Shown here: piece after piece, positions 57,222 to 64,000 of the stretch
Numbering within the stretch: position 1 is the stretch's first letter
How the letters are laid out: each line of letters opens with the position of its first letter
From: Ruminobacter sp.
GTDB taxonomy: Bacteria > Pseudomonadota > Gammaproteobacteria > Enterobacterales > Succinivibrionaceae
Direction of reading: 5' to 3'
Assembly (NCBI GenBank): GCA_017940385.1
Contig: JAGAYS010000017.1
Coordinates: 27,797 to 91,796 of the forward strand
DNA: 64,000 nt
Program-made: the position numbers and the translations under genes
The notes under the pieces: model-generated
What the model was told of the DNA's origin: nothing
Seen by the model: the letters and a program-made list of their open reading frames with translations, nothing else
Databases searched by the model: none

Positions 57222-58520
57222 ATGAAAGAACAGGTTTACATTAAAAACACACAGACTTTATCAGCATACAGACTGCTGTACACCTTAAAGAAACTCGGAT
57301 GCAGTGAGATATGCTACGCACCGGGATCAAGAAGTGCGCCACTTGTCATGGCCATGTCCGCGATTACGGGGTTCCGCAAGCACGTTCACTACGATGAAAG
57401 AGGTCTTGGCTGGTATGCTCTCGGTATTGCCAGAGCAACCCGAAAACCGGTAATCGTGTTCACCACCTCAGGCAGTGCCGTAGCCAATCTGTATCCCTCC
57501 GTGCTTGCGGCGGAACTCTACAATCTGCCGCTGATAGTAATCACCGCCGACCGACCTGACGAACTTATTGACTGCGGAGCCAACCAGGCGACTCTTCAGG
57601 ACAGAATATTCGGCAGCGAAACGGAATTTCTGGAGCTGTCCGCGGATAATGACATCTGTCATTCGGCAGGTCACCAGCATCTGATATGCCTCGCCTTCAA
57701 CAGAGCCAGAACAAGACTGCGCCCGTTCCACATAAACATATCCTTCAGGGAACCTCTTTATGATACCGAGGAACGTTTTTCGGATGAAGACGAACTTAAG
57801 AAGATGCTTACCGCAGTCAGGAAGGATACTGAAAAGTACATTGAAACAATGGGACTCAACCGTGAACTTCCGGGAATAAGTCTTGCTGAAATAACCATGC
57901 CTACCCACCATGAAAAGAACGTAGAACCGCCGTTCTACGTAGTCTGCGGCAACAGTGAGCTTGATGAAAGATTTCTGGACTACCTGCCGGAAACCGAAGC
58001 ACCGAACTACCTGTACTTCACCTATGAATCGGTAATAAAGAACCAGATTTACGCAAGCATTGTCAGACCGTTCGGAGATGAAAGTCTGCGCAACATCATC
58101 ATTCAGGCGGAACATGACGCAAACTCAGGCATACTCGAAGGCATTCAGCGTCTTCAGAACACCAGAATGGCATGTCACAACGGTCTTACGGCAGTAGCTG
58201 CCGGAGCCGGTCTTAAGAGCAACGTCCTGCTTCTGGCGGATCTTCCGGAAATTCTAGCCGACCTGAATTCCCTGCCGCTCATAAAAAATTCAGGCACAAA
58301 AGTAATGGTCATCAATCAGCATTACTCCGGAAACAGACATCTGGCGAAATTTGTTCCTGCCGTGGACATTCGGGAGATTGCCGAAGGTTTTGGCCTGCCG
58401 TACCGCAGAATAAACAGCAAAAATGAGTTCGGAAAATTTGTGGAGGAATACTGCACGACAGGACAGAAATGGATACCAGAAATAATAGAAGTATCCGATT
58501 TTGCCGATGAAAAGGAATAA
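57222..58520 (+). CDS. menD: MenD-like protein B: intact PYR domain, degenerate PP domain
   Basis: 432 residues against about 556 for normal MenD. The N-terminal PYR domain is canonical: CYAPGSRSAPLVMAMS, HYDERGLGWYALG with the catalytic Glu, TSGSAVANLYPSVL, ITADRPDELIDCGANQA and HINISFREPLYD. After residue about 190 the central domain is much shortened. The C-terminal PP-like domain is decayed: HNGLTAVAAGAGL stands for GIDGLLSTAAGV, and ADLPEILADL...VINQHYSGN for GDLSALYDL...VNNNGG, so the Gly-Asp and Asn ligands of ThDP-Mg are missing. A GGAGCGGAACGG site precedes the ATG. It follows gene A by 85 bases on the same strand. Alone it could not hold ThDP. Confidence 0.87.
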   Translation: MKEQVYIKNTQTLSAYRLLYTLKKLGCSEICYAPGSRSAPLVMAMSAITGFRKHVHYDERGLGWYALGIARATRKPVIVFTTSGSAVANLYPSVLAAELYNLPLIVITADRPDELIDCGANQATLQDRIFGSETEFLELSADNDICHSAGHQHLICLAFNRARTRLRPFHINISFREPLYDTEERFSDEDELKKMLTAVRKDTEKYIETMGLNRELPGISLAEITMPTHHEKNVEPPFYVVCGNSELDERFLDYLPETEAPNYLYFTYESVIKNQIYASIVRPFGDESLRNIIIQAEHDANSGILEGIQRLQNTRMACHNGLTAVAAGAGLKSNVLLLADLPEILADLNSLPLIKNSGTKVMVINQHYSGNRHLAKFVPAVDIREIAEGFGLPYRRINSKNEFGKFVEEYCTTGQKWIPEIIEVSDFADEKE

Positions 58521-58896
58521 ATCCTGGCATCTGCGGAATCCGGCACGCTCATGACACCGCACACTGACGGCTGCGAACCGGGAACTTTCACAGGCCGGAT
58601 GATAATCAGTAATTCGGCAGGATTTTCGTGATAATAAAAGACTTAATACCAGGAAAAAACCACGGCACGTTCTTCAACAGGTCTGCCCCTGTCGCCGGAC
58701 ACCGGCGGTCAGGCCGTCCGGCGTAAAAACCTGCCGAAATCTTTTATTTAACGTCCTGAATATTCCGGTACGGCATCAACTCTTGTAAAAAGATCATAAA
58801 CTCACTATCATCTTATCCTGAACGGGACAGAGTGCAATCCGATCATGACTGCCCTTCTCACGTACTCTCAGAACATTACGGACGGATACCCCACTT
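58521..58896. other. Spacer between the second menD-like gene and menH
   Basis: No gene. A GC-rich hairpin (GCCGGAC/GTCCGGC, about 58695-58723) without a T-run may be a processing or pausing site. AT-rich sequence near 58790-58810 may be a menH promoter. Confidence 0.45.
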
Positions 58897-59649
58897 ATGC
58901 TACAGATAGTCTTTCTGCCGGGATTTCTCGGCTCTGCTCATGAATTTCTGACCTTCGCGGATAAAATACCTGTAGGAGCCCAGATCCTGTCACTTCCCGG
59001 CTCAGGATGCAGTGATGCGGAAGTTGACTTCTCCAGCATCAACGACTGGATGGAAGAACAGCTTATAGGACTCAAGGTAAAGGAGTGCATCCTTTACGGG
59101 TATTCCATGGGAGGCAGAATAGCCGCTCATTACGCCCTCACCGCCGAAAGACCCAAAATCGCGGTGAAGGGACTTATTCTGGAAAGTGCAGGTTTTGGTA
59201 TTGCCGACAAGCAGACAAGAAAGGAAAGATACAGGGCTGACTGTGCCTGGGCTGAAAAATTCGCCACTGAACCGATGAAGGACGTGGTGACGGAATGGTA
59301 TGACCAGCCGGTATTTGCCGAACTCACCGACGGTGAAAAAGAAAAGCTGATAGCCATGCGCTCCAGAAACATAGGCGTAAGGATGGCCAAAACCATGATG
59401 GGACTCAGTACCGGCAAAATGCCGTATCTGGGTGAAGCCATAAGGAAGACATCCCTGCCTCTTCTCTACCTGTACGGAGAGAAAGACGCAAAATACGGCG
59501 AACTGGCCTCCGGACTTAAAAAAGCCGGAAATCCTGCCGTGAGCATTGCCGGAATTTCTGAATGCGGTCATAACATCCACATGAAAAAACCTGAAGCAAT
59601 AATTATAGAGATTAATAAATATCTTAACAAAAATTTCGGAATCCAATAA
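58897..59649 (+). CDS. menH: SHCHC synthase MenH (alpha/beta hydrolase)
   Basis: 250 residues. MenH eliminates pyruvate from the MenD product (SEPHCHC) to give SHCHC. The alpha/beta-hydrolase features are VFLPGFLGSAHEF (oxyanion region), the nucleophile elbow GYSMGGRIAAHYA, and the acid and His in LYLYGEKDAKYGEL and ECGHNIHMKKPE. Length and the FLPGFLGS start are typical of MenH. It is downstream of menF and the menD-like pair on the same strand, so the menF-menD-menH steps are kept together; menB, menC, menE and menA are not in the window. Confidence 0.9.
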   Translation: MLQIVFLPGFLGSAHEFLTFADKIPVGAQILSLPGSGCSDAEVDFSSINDWMEEQLIGLKVKECILYGYSMGGRIAAHYALTAERPKIAVKGLILESAGFGIADKQTRKERYRADCAWAEKFATEPMKDVVTEWYDQPVFAELTDGEKEKLIAMRSRNIGVRMAKTMMGLSTGKMPYLGEAIRKTSLPLLYLYGEKDAKYGELASGLKKAGNPAVSIAGISECGHNIHMKKPEAIIIEINKYLNKNFGIQ

Positions 59650-59686
59650 AAAAACATCTTTATTTTATTACGTATTCCATGTCTAT

Positions 59687-59713
59687 ACCGGCACGTCATC
59701 AGATGCCGGTTTC
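59687..59713 (+). terminator. Possible menH terminator
   Basis: ACCGGCA/TGCCGGT stem with a 10-base loop and a short T-run. Confidence 0.45.
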
Positions 59714-60235
59714 ACATAAATATTTGACGCACGACGAAAATAATCACGAATAATATGCCAGTATATTGAAATATAATCCGTTTGGTGTCATAAATATAAA
59801 CATGAGGCGGAGATCTCCGCCATGCGGTCACGGATCGGATCGCTTACTGATAAAGCATCAGATTACGTACTGCCGCCACGTTTTTTAAAACCTTAATCGT
59901 CTTAAATAACAGCCGGCTTCTGTCGGAAACGTTGAGGACAGTTGATCTGTTGCCTGAATGTTCCGACTGAATCAAAAGAAATTATAAAAATTGCAATTTT
60001 CTGTCGAACATGACGGCACCTGGATAACTCATTCAACGTTCAAAATAATTATCAGTCATAATATTTTGTCTGACGAAAGACCTACTGATAATCAAAAATT
60101 ACTAATCAAAATTAATAATCATAACAAACGGATATCCGGCAACATAATGTGTGTACTCAGAAGACGATGATGCAGGTTTTAAATACGGTTCCGGTGATTT
60201 CCGGTTTGAATTCCGGAAAACAGAAGGAGAATATT
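59714..60235. other. Spacer upstream of the small/Doc-like gene pair
   Basis: No gene recognised. AT-rich stretches at 59980-60130 probably include the promoter of the next unit. Confidence 0.4.
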
Positions 60236-60481
60236 ATGAGTGTACACTACAAGGACATCATGACTGAGGAAATGATTTACGGTTTTATTAAAACCCTGAA
60301 ACGCTTCCATATGACCGATGCCGAGATCGATTCGATAATGGCCGACTATCATAAATTGGATTATTTTCCGAAAATGCTGCTGAACATCCCGAGGGAAATT
60401 AAAAACCCGGATCTGATAAAAGCGGTGGTCATGGCCATGAACTCGAATTTCGGGGTATATTCCAAACTTATACGAAAGTAG
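60236..60481 (+). CDS. Small protein upstream of the Doc-like gene
   Basis: 81 residues from ATG 60236, which has a strong AAGGAG site (the frame is open further upstream without one). Composition is balanced and helical (EEMIYGFIKTLKRFHMTDAE, then LDYFPKMLLNIPREIKNPDL). No Cys pair, no HTH or Phd-type N terminus. Not recognised. It precedes the Doc-like gene by 88 bases in the same direction, the position of an antitoxin, but sequence alone does not support that role. Confidence 0.6.
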   Translation: MSVHYKDIMTEEMIYGFIKTLKRFHMTDAEIDSIMADYHKLDYFPKMLLNIPREIKNPDLIKAVVMAMNSNFGVYSKLIRK

Positions 60482-60569
60482 CATAGCCTGAGTTATGATT
60501 ATTTTATCTGTTCTTTTACCGGACATCAGCTAATCGCTATTACGAGTGACCGGTAATAAGGAGCAAAAC

Positions 60570-61034
60570 ATGAAATATCTGTTATCAGTAAACGAGCTTA
60601 TAGGACTAAACAAATTTCTGTGCGGTTCTGACGAAGTTGAAATAAGAGATTACAACATTCTGGAAAAAATTGTTCAGAGCTGTTCAAAGCTGGATGACTC
60701 TGACAAATACTACACCAGTATGGCCGCAATCATTCTCTACAGTATTCTGAGGGAACATCCTTTTGTCTACAACAACCGGGAAACCGCGTTACTTGCGACC
60801 TGTGCCACCATGCTCATGAACGGATGCAGCATACATGCAAGCGACAGCGAACTGCTGGCAGAGGCACGAAGGATAGAACTCGGAGAACTGACGAGAGAAG
60901 AGGTAAGAAAATGGATCTTTGATCATTACAGGGTACATGCATTTACCGTGATTGAAGCCGAAAAGCGACAGAAAGAAAGCCACGACGAATCACTTTTTGG
61001 ACATCTCCCCCATAAGGTGTGGGCCATTCCGTAA
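60570..61034 (+). CDS. Doc/Fic-fold protein with a degenerate Fic motif
   Basis: 154 residues from ATG 60570 (AAGGAG 6 bases upstream; an in-frame GTG at 60546 lacks a site). The Doc-like order is plain: MKYLLSVNELIGLNKFL, VEIRDYNILEKIV, MAAIILYSILREHPF, then TALLATCATMLMNGCSI and ARRIELGELTREEVRKWI. The Fic/Doc active-site motif HPFxDGNKRT reads HPFVYNNRETA. The His and Phe remain, but the acidic residue, Gly, Lys and Arg that handle the nucleotide phosphates are changed. Doc proteins phosphorylate EF-Tu as toxins; this one may be inactive, altered, or a repurposed regulator. Confidence 0.72.
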   Translation: MKYLLSVNELIGLNKFLCGSDEVEIRDYNILEKIVQSCSKLDDSDKYYTSMAAIILYSILREHPFVYNNRETALLATCATMLMNGCSIHASDSELLAEARRIELGELTREEVRKWIFDHYRVHAFTVIEAEKRQKESHDESLFGHLPHKVWAIP

Positions 61035-61078
61035 TCTGCGCTCGGGGAGCCCCCGGCCACATACATTACATTAAGAAT

Positions 61079-61099
61079 GAAAGCTCCGCCGGAGCTTTC
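61079..61099. terminator. Hairpin between convergent genes
   Basis: Perfect 9-bp stem GAAAGCTCC/GGAGCTTTC with a 3-base loop between the Doc-like gene and the minus-strand secreted gene; no strong T-run on either strand. Confidence 0.4.
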
Positions 61100-61110
61100 T
61101 CATTACGTAA

Positions 61111-61971
61111 TCACCTGTCTGAACCGTCGATATTGCTGATTATCAGTGAAACAATATCATCCATCTCGTGTTCATTTACCTTACCGGATATTCTGCTGTA
61201 AACCGAATTCACCTTCAGGGCAAGCTCACTGTTGTTCATCCTGTATATGGCTCTGCCTCCAAGATCGGCATCGTCAAATGAATACATGATGGATCTGTAT
61301 ACCCTGTCATCATCAGGATTACGTTCCGCAAAATTCACGCCAGATACAACACCGAGAATCTTATTGAAATCATGTTTACCCATCAGATTCTGGATATTCG
61401 AAAGACTGTTGAGGTAAAGATCGTCATAAACTATTTCAGCTTCCGTGTCATATCTGAATTTCAGATCAGCTACCGGATACCTGAAAAACTCATCTGAATC
61501 ATCATCAGAAACGGCAATAATGTTTCCGCCGCTGACAACTTTTCTGTCGACCGTAACGTCACTCCAGGCAAGAATATGATAACCGAGTGAATCCGTCAGA
61601 CCAGTGGTCAGTTCATCCTCGCAGCTGTCGTCATAATCCGTATCAAGGCAGACCACATAAACACCGGGAAAAGTCTTGGCGGACAGCACGTCACTCATCT
61701 CTGAATGATTATGCCGACCGTTGATTCTCACTACGATACTGTAGGACATTACGTCATCATAATCCGTGTTCGGAACATATGAAGGAAGAGGATAACGGTA
61801 AACAGCCGTGTCGGACGCCATACGCTCGTCAGTCGGCACACTGATACCGAAGTTCCCCGAAACAGAGCTTTCTCCGTTTTCAACAGCAGAAGCGTTCAAT
61901 GTGTCGTCTGAATATACCTCAGAACACATAAATGCCACGGCGACCGGAATCGCAAGGGCAGTATTCTTCAT
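61111..61971 (-). CDS. Secreted Asp-rich protein, unknown function
   Basis: 286 residues from ATG 61971 (GAGAAG upstream). Signal peptide MKNTALAIPVAVAFMCSEVYS. The mature chain is acidic, with Asp clusters (LDTDYDDSCEDE, VSDDDSDEFF). It has two Cys about 12 residues apart and a periodic beta-like middle (YSIVVRINGRHNH, FRYDTEAEIVYDDLYL). The Asp clusters could bind calcium, but no canonical repeat is seen. Not recognised. Probably periplasmic. Confidence 0.7.
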   Translation of the reverse strand: MKNTALAIPVAVAFMCSEVYSDDTLNASAVENGESSVSGNFGISVPTDERMASDTAVYRYPLPSYVPNTDYDDVMSYSIVVRINGRHNHSEMSDVLSAKTFPGVYVVCLDTDYDDSCEDELTTGLTDSLGYHILAWSDVTVDRKVVSGGNIIAVSDDDSDEFFRYPVADLKFRYDTEAEIVYDDLYLNSLSNIQNLMGKHDFNKILGVVSGVNFAERNPDDDRVYRSIMYSFDDADLGGRAIYRMNNSELALKVNSVYSRISGKVNEHEMDDIVSLIISNIDGSDR

Positions 61972-63062
61972 TAAGCTTCTCTTTCCGTGAAACATTTCAG
62001 ATAATCCACTCTTCTCATCATTTCGACCGTGGTTGCCAGCGTCGTATTATTAAACCGTTTTTAACAAAAACATTACCAACATATAACACAAGGATATACT
62101 GACACCCGACAAATTACCTTTAAACATCTCACAATTAATAAAAAAACTCCCGGTACGGCAACCGGGAGTAAAACTTGGACAAAAAATAACTTTAGTTGAG
62201 GACTAAGGAAATAAACGCCCTTAACCAAAATCATAGAATAGAGTCTGTCTATTGCTATCGAGCACATAATACACAAAAAACGTTTTCAGAAATATATTAT
62301 TAATCACATTTTTGTAACATGATATTTACACATTCATGCAAACTCCAACTGAACAGATATTAAACGCTCGTAAAAGTTGTTCACCTTAACAAATAAAAAA
62401 TGATGCAGAACGTGAACTTCCGGTCTGTCTGAGACAAGTCGTCAGGCGTACCGGTGAAATTATACGATTTAAGCCGCCATGGCAAATAAAAGATATCAGT
62501 GTTTTCATTATTGGTTTTAATAATTGCAGGGACATGCTCATTTCTGCATGTTTTTCCGGCTCTAAATCAGGACGGAAGTACCTTTTTGAAGTTTATAAAA
62601 AATGCCTTAGACAGCCATGATTAAGCAATTTGTAGCAGTGAAAGCAGTCAAATGGCAGTAAAGATTTTGCTGTCAGCTACTCGGATGTTTATTTTATTTA
62701 AATTAATGTTTTCCGCACTTTTATCCAGAAAGAACCAATCATCACTCAGATAACTTTCCACGATCTCTAGAAAAGCATCAACATCTAGTAAGATGATTTT
62801 CTTTTGTAACTATATGTTGTTGTGGTTTTACGTTTATTCCATCGATTTTTTGCTTTTTATGACTTTTTGCAACCAAAGTGCAACCGGTAACATCATCCAT
62901 CGACACTCCTACCCACGTCTGCAAATGAGGCATCTCTCTGTTTACAAACTATAAATTAGACCAATTGCCATTTTCATCACTATCATAATTCCATCATTTA
63001 AATGATGTGTTTTAACATCTAGCCTGATTACACTAGTATTAAACAGATTCTTGTCCACATTA
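61972..63062. other. AT-rich gene-poor region
   Basis: About 1.1 kb with no intact gene. It holds the candidate sRNA (62141-62275). On the minus strand between 62648 and about 62900 short readable stretches in two frames (LLDVDAFLEIVESYLSDDW, and VTGCTLVAKSHKKQKIDGI) look like remnants of decayed genes. Base composition drops here, suggesting acquired DNA. Confidence 0.45.
62141..62275 (-). ncRNA. Candidate small RNA with intrinsic terminator
   Basis: On the minus strand a perfect 9-bp terminator stem (ACTCCCGGT/ACCGGGAGT, 6-base loop) followed by six Us ends a segment with no plausible protein gene. About 30 bases before it lies another hairpin (CTTAGT-CCTCA-ACTAAAG). A TATTAT at about 62265-62270 could be the -10. 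The secreted-protein gene lies downstream, so this could instead be a leader or an orphan terminator. No match to a named sRNA was recognised. Confidence 0.35.
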
Positions 63063-63863
63063 TTATACTTCTCTTAGAAGTGTAAATAATTCTGGCATAT
63101 TAGTTCCAATTTTTCCGCATTTAGAATCATCTGATTTATTACTACCAATAAGGTCATCTAAATCAGTTGCAAAATTACTATTTGCCTGACTTATAGCATA
63201 GTCTACTTTGTTTAAATAAAACTTTTTAAACACAGCATCACTTATGCCCTTTGCATGACCGGCAATCTCAGATACCAGCTTACTTGTATATGTATGCTTA
63301 TCTGAAACCTTTGCATTCAGCATAATATCACGCAGATTATTAGAATACTCTCTTTTAACATCAACTAAATGTAATAATAACCAAAATTCAAATAATGGTG
63401 TCGAAATAAAACACCTATAGTTTTTATTCTTACACTCATCAATAATTCTCTTCATCTGTTCAACTGAATGATTTTTATAATCTCGATCTATCACTATTCC
63501 AAATACGTCGTCATTTCCTTTATAATCCCGCAAAAAAAGATTATAAGCTAAATCAATACCGGCCTCTCTAAGCAAAAATTCAAACTCTTCTACATCTTTG
63601 TCTCTTCCCAATTCACCATTTAAATATTTCTTAACAAATTCATATGAATACTTTTGGAGAACAGCATCCTTAAGTCTTTGTGGCAACACTTGCGGATCTC
63701 TCAGTTCAACATATTCATCTAGTAATTCTAAAACTCGTTCTGGCGCACTACTATTATCATCCTTTGCGCGTTTTAATGGACAAATATGAACACCTTTTTT
63801 TATTTTTAAATCTGAACGATATTTTTCAATCAGGTCAAAGTATTGGCATTCTGTTTTATTCCG
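63063..63863 (-). pseudogene. rloB: RloB-like gene, broken near its 5' end
   Basis: The open frame from 63863 to 63063 encodes about 266 residues. It begins within the N-terminal motif of RloB proteins (NKTECQYFDLIEKY, the KTExxYF element) and contains DDVFGIVIDRDY and FISTPLFEFWLLLHLVD, the S/T-P-x-F-E-x-W-L-L-L-H signature. A TAG (63864-63866) directly precedes RNKTEC. The expected lead-in appears in another frame (FYRSKIAE), so a frameshift is likely; the first usable start in frame is a GTG at 63689. RloB is usually found beside the ATPase RloA in restriction or defence loci. The sequence is AT-rich relative to the rest of the window. Confidence 0.6.
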
Positions 63864-63908
63864 CTATTTTGGATCTATAAAAACCTATAAAATAAATTTT
63901 TTACCAAA

Positions 63909-64000
63909 TTAAGCCTTCATCGCCAGATTTGCCAGCTGATTCTTATTTAAGTCAGCCAGTATTGATCTCAGCTCCGGACTCCTGACGGCGTTAGCTACAC
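63909..64000 (-). CDS. C-terminal end of an unidentified gene (cut by window edge)
   Basis: About 29 residues (VANAVRSPELRSILADLNKN, then QLANLAMKA) and a TAA. Amphipathic helical character; GC content is higher than the adjoining rloB remnant. Not recognised. It ends just upstream of the broken rloB on the same strand. Confidence 0.35.
   Translation of the reverse strand, partial: VANAVRSPELRSILADLNKNQLANLAMKA

Noticed and set aside
58695-58723. GC-rich hairpin between the second menD-like gene and menH as a terminator
   Set aside because: There is no T-run after the stem on either strand, so I keep it only as a note in the spacer entry.
62073-62276. Minus-strand hydrophobic frame of 67 codons
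   Set aside because: It runs through a strong intrinsic terminator and has no ribosome-binding site; a small RNA fits better.

Overview
The window looks like a chromosomal segment of a gammaproteobacterium, most likely a gut or rumen anaerobe of the Succinivibrionaceae type (inference). The evidence is the gammaproteobacterial gene order tig-clpP-clpX-lon-hupB-ppiD, a UvrY-type response regulator, RavA, RNase T, FklB, an RbbA-type exporter, and a menaquinone gene cluster. Base composition is moderate (roughly 45% GC by eye), with AT-rich intergenic stretches and an AT-rich right end. No rRNA, tRNA or CRISPR was seen.

Layout. 1-8 kb: the start of ravA, a short CxxCxxCxxxCP protein, uvrC, an NSS-family Na+ symporter, two overlapping half-size FUSC transporter genes, and uvrY with a TTG start. 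8.4-14.7 kb: one giant gene (about 2074 aa) with an N-terminal globular region, very long Lys/Glu/Ala-rich repeats, a degenerate kinase domain and three zinc ribbons. 15-20 kb: nth, a umuC without umuD, a small tandem-HTH protein, dapB and fklB. 20.4-22.9 kb: a decayed ISL3-type transposase split by a membrane-protein gene. 23-33 kb: the proteostasis cluster ppiD, hupB, lon, clpX, clpP and tig, all on the minus strand; lon has a likely sigma-32 promoter and a histone-like tail. 33-44.6 kb: mixed metabolic and envelope genes (GH84 hexosaminidase, RNase T, class A acid phosphatase, a cupin/Gfo-Idh pair, GltS, a lipoprotein-like acetolactate decarboxylase, an Rrf2 regulator, DUF3737, DUF805). 44.6-51.4 kb: a complete exporter operon (HlyD-type adaptor, RbbA-type ABC protein, ABC-2 permease, TolC-type outer-membrane factor). 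51.8-59.7 kb: a degenerate secreted SNase-fold protein, a small secreted coiled-coil protein, and the menaquinone genes menF, two menD-like genes and menH. 60-64 kb: a degenerate Doc/Fic-like gene with a small upstream partner, a secreted unknown, a candidate sRNA, and an AT-rich end with a broken rloB.

The most striking feature is the pair of adjacent MenD-like proteins with complementary decay. The first (656 aa) keeps the C-terminal thiamine-diphosphate (PP) domain motifs but has lost the substrate motifs of the N-terminal PYR domain. The second (432 aa) keeps an intact PYR domain but has lost the diphosphate-binding motif. ThDP active sites form between the PYR domain of one chain and the PP domain of another, so this reads as a MenD that has become an obligate heteromer with one active site per pair. 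The giant pseudokinase/zinc-ribbon protein, the half-size FUSC pair and the Lon tail are the next most interesting features.
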